DNA from: Voacanga thouarsii | Lineage: Eukaryota > Streptophyta > Magnoliopsida > Gentianales > Apocynaceae | Direction of reading: 5' to 3' | NCBI GenBank assembly: GCA_026120185.1 | Contig: JANUWF010003376.1 | Location: forward strand, 2,046,001-2,110,000 | DNA: 64,000 nt | In this document: piece by piece, positions 61,084 to 64,000 of the stretch | Layout: each line of letters begins with the position of its first letter | Numbering within the stretch: position 1 is the first letter of the stretch | The notes under the pieces: generated by a model | What the model was told of the DNA's origin: nothing | The model's database searches: none | Seen by the model: only the letters and a program-made list of their open reading frames with translations | Position numbers and translations under genes: made by a program

Positions 61084-62580
61084 TGTTGTTTTTATGACAA
61101 ACATAGAAAGCATGTTTAGGCTAAATAAAATCAGCATGCTTTCTATTGATTGCTTATGTGAGATCCTTTGTGTTTACCGGAATGGGTAGTGTTCACTGCA
61201 AATCTTATCATTGGTATATAGGCTTATATAATGGTTGATGAATCGTGTATGCCCAGTGTTTAAGGGTATAGGTGCTTGCTGTGTTTTTGTTTTGGTTGAT
61301 TTCTATTTAGAATCTATAAACAAAATCACATGTGAAAGCCACTGGAAAAATGAAGATTGTAGAAGCAGAACCAAGGAAATCAGAGCAAAAATAGAGAAGA
61401 TGATGTCTTTTGGAGAAAAATCACATCTGGATTGTGGAGGACCAGTCACGGCTTGAGGAAAATGTAAAATGGGCAGCTGGGACGGGTTAAGTAAGAGCCG
61501 GCCGTAGCTTTAGGCCAAAAATGGCCTAAGCTGTGGCTAGCTTAGTGCATGTTGGGCGGCTAAGCCATGGCCGGTCGTAGCTAGCCCGAGTCTTTTTTAT
61601 TTTGTTTTATTTTTATTTTTGCAGCGTTTCGGGCGCAGCGGTTCAATCGGTTTAGCAGTTGTAATCCAGCATGGCAAATGCATGAAGACCATGGAAGAAT
61701 TTTTAATTTTTCCTTGTAATTTTCATGCAGTTTTATTTTCCGTTTTGGGTCCTATACCAGGCGAATTTATTTTTTTGCATAGTTAGTATTCTTAAAATAT
61801 TTTTCATGAAAAATAATAGTGAGGGATTTAGGATTAAACAAGACCGTTAATTAATTAATTAATGTGCTTAATTCTATTATATGCATACCTAGGTTAAATG
61901 AATAGAAAAGTATGAAAACGTTTACAGTTTTCTAGCATGCTATTTTCTTTTGTAGTCCTATGTGCACGTTTTCTCAAGGACCAAAGTTTTTGAAATTTTT
62001 TGGCAAAGGAAAAATATTTTTATTTAATTAAATGGTTATATTAGCTTAAAAGCAAAAATTAATCATTGGTTATTCTCTTAAATGATTTTATCTTTGACAT
62101 AGACAATATTTTAGATTTAGATATTTTTGTGTGTTAAAAAGAACAACCATTTTAATTTATTATACAATAAAATTTATTTTTGTCAAATACAACTTGAGAC
62201 CAAAGTCTCTTAAAAGTTTTTAAAAGAAATTTTGGAAATCATTAAGTTCTTAACTAGGTAAAATTAATCCATTGAAAATCTCTTAAAAGATTTTTACCTT
62301 GACATAGAGATTTATGAATTTAGATATTTTAAAAGAGTTATGGGATATTTAATAGAATATTTTCAAAAGGACATTTTTTTTTAAAAGAAAACTCTTATTT
62401 TAAAATATTGTGTGTGATAGGGATTCAAAGTGCCCCATGGCTTCCATCACATTCCTCATTAGAGATTGTGGTCCCCTTACATCACCCTGGGAGTGAACCC
62501 GTATAGAATGGGAATTTCATAAGGATCTAGATCTAATAGATGACATAATTGATGCCTGGGACACATATTATGATCAGTCA
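61084..62580 (+). other. Leader of L5 copia element, truncated
   Basis: About 1.5 kb of C-type leader without gag. It matches the copia C leader in reverse: GTTTTGGGTCCTATACCAGGCGAA near 61742, GGATTAAACAAG near 61830 and CACCCTGGGAGTGAACCCG near 62483. A GC-rich part lies at 61480-61600. The 73-residue frame at 61235-61456 has no family motif. It breaks at ~62580 where an opposite-strand LTR begins. Confidence 0.7.
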
Positions 62581-63935
62581 CTATATCAGATAACCAAAAT
62601 ATCGAGGGTTTGATATTTCAAAACTCCCGGAGTCTATCAACAGAAGAAGTTTGGCTAAGCCTTAACTCTTCTGTTCCATGAATCAAAATAACCCTTTAAT
62701 CCAGGCTATTGGGTAAAAAGGTGTTGGGTAAGCACCTCCCTCGGATTCTTTCTCATATTCTTTTAGGCATCTACTACAATCGGGCTCATGCAGATATCTC
62801 AAGAAAGTCTACCAATTAAACTAGATAATAAATTTATGTTCTCTTGTTCTTTTATTTTATTCTAGTCTAAAAATAAATTAGACTTCTTGAATAAAATAAT
62901 TTTTTTTATTGTTACCATTACCTTGACCTAAAATTAATTAGGACTTACAAGGCTATTCCGAGGACTAAAAAGACGTATTGCCTTAGCTGCTAAAATGACC
63001 AAAATACCATTTCTATATTAATAGCTGTATTTTACATTTTAAATATTTTCTAACATCCCCATAAAGAAATATTGACCCCAAGGACAATGTTGTGTTAGCT
63101 ATGTCTTTGGCCTACAAGTGAAATGATTAACATATCCCTTTACACACCACCATGCAATTAGAGAGGAAAGAGTTTACTAACACCTCTCTAAAAGAAATCT
63201 ACCATCCTTAGGCTTCTAGTCCAATGATCCATGACTTCTTGGAGTATTTCCGCTTTCTAAGAGAGCTATCCTAAAGCCAATATCCAAGTCATGTGTTCCT
63301 AGGTCCCTGGATAATTAGATCATTTGGATAACAACAAGAGACAATATACTGTAGACACTATTTTGTACAAGTCTGTCTTGACTAACTAGTTATATATACC
63401 AAATATACAAGTATATTAGTCCTCCTAAAAAACTTCAACTATAGTATATCAAAGTATACGCTTCTAATTTCGTCAGACCACTAACTTATACTTAAGATGT
63501 AGAGTAGTAGTCCACGCTGTAGCAGTAGTAGTCTAAGTTTATATCACATAGTACTTTTAAAAACCACTACTGTAGGTCCTATTCTATGTATTCAAAATAT
63601 ACTGATGTTATAAAATAAGAAGACTACTCATTGGCTAAAGATAAGACATTCCCTATTTGAATTCATAACACAATGACCTTACCATGATGAGATTTCCATT
63701 CTTATCATTCGGTTAAGAATAGTAGTTTATGAGTTAAGTATCCCATGGTCCATACCTTACTGTGAATGACCTCCATTCACATGTACTATTTACTTAAACA
63801 CAATGGGTCTTTTTCAAAGAAAATTGTGCATAAATATAAAGAAGATTTCACAAACAATTTTTGAGAAAAATACTTTTATTAATACAAGTCAAAATTATAT
63901 CAAAAAACTAGTCTAAGAGGGCATATATCCCAACA
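62581..63935 (-). repeat. C-type copia LTR fragment (L6)
   Basis: Reverse C-type LTR starting mid-LTR (ATATCAGATAACC, homologous to the copia C LTR near 41977) and ending ATCCCAACA at 63935. It contains CAAAATACCATTTC near 63001, GTCCAATGATCCATGACTTC near 63218 and CATACCTTACTGTGAATGACC near 63752. About 470 bp of its left end is missing. Confidence 0.8.
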
Positions 63936-64000
63936 ATGCATGGTTGGGCTTGAGAAATCCTCGGATGGTTGACCTCCTAGGAAGTAATTATAGAAGTTGA

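Overview
The window looks like a gene-poor, AT-rich piece of flowering-plant nuclear DNA. I recognise no host gene, rRNA or functional tRNA. Nearly all of it is layers of LTR retrotransposons (Ty1/copia and Ty3/gypsy), plus one LINE 3' end and several microsatellites. The clade rests on element types: copia elements with iMet-tRNA primer sites, a chromodomain-bearing gypsy element with ~4.3 kb LTRs, an Athila/Tat-like gypsy gag with a tRNA-Asp-type primer site, and an RTE-like LINE tail. I cannot name the species.

Layout. 1-1.1 kb: unassigned. 1.1-2.0 kb: copia pol fragment (+). 2.6-3.2 kb: LINE 3' end (-). 3.3-8.8 kb: minus-strand copia remnant (A-type LTR, then RNase H and RT), its LTR split by a solo C-type LTR (4183-6379, TSD GGTTT) that carries a 265-bp tandem duplication of its own start. 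8.8-13.4 kb: two head-to-tail gypsy LTR copies, a tRNA-Asp-type primer site and an Athila-like gag with no pol behind it. 13.96-19.3 kb: minus-strand copia 5' half (protease/gag, leader, primer site, LTR). 19.3-21.05 kb: solo A-type LTR (TSD ATTCT). 21.3-25.3 kb: minus-strand copia 3' half. 25.6-30.6 kb: plus-strand copia 5' half (B-type LTR, primer site, leader, gag-protease-integrase).

At 30624 this copia is broken by a piece of minus-strand gypsy LTR. That piece is itself split by a complete chromovirus (31009-54457; LTRs 4279 and ~4287 bp, primer site, extra acidic ORF, gag, pol, chromodomain, PPT). The chromovirus 3' LTR is in turn split by a complete copia element on the minus strand (41498-50966, TSD CCATT, two ~2 kb LTRs). 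Downstream are copia RT/RNase H with an A-type 3' LTR (54.8-58.1 kb), an inverted B-type LTR (58.1-59.2 kb), a plus-strand C-type LTR with primer site and leader (59.2-62.6 kb), and a minus-strand C-type LTR fragment (62.6-63.9 kb).

Every element is coding-defective. The chromovirus carries about 29 premature stops, about two thirds of them TAG, a pattern that fits decay of methylated cytosine. The nested copia is younger, with near-identical LTRs, yet lacks about 83 codons across the RT/RNase H boundary. No new enzymatic system stands out. The best leads are structural: a tRNA-like module in the chromovirus LTR, an acidic ORF before its gag, a self-duplicated solo LTR, a repeat array in the B-type LTR, stem-loop leaders, and a copia locus with non-matching LTR types. 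LTR type names (A, B, C) are mine and refer only to similarity seen within this window.
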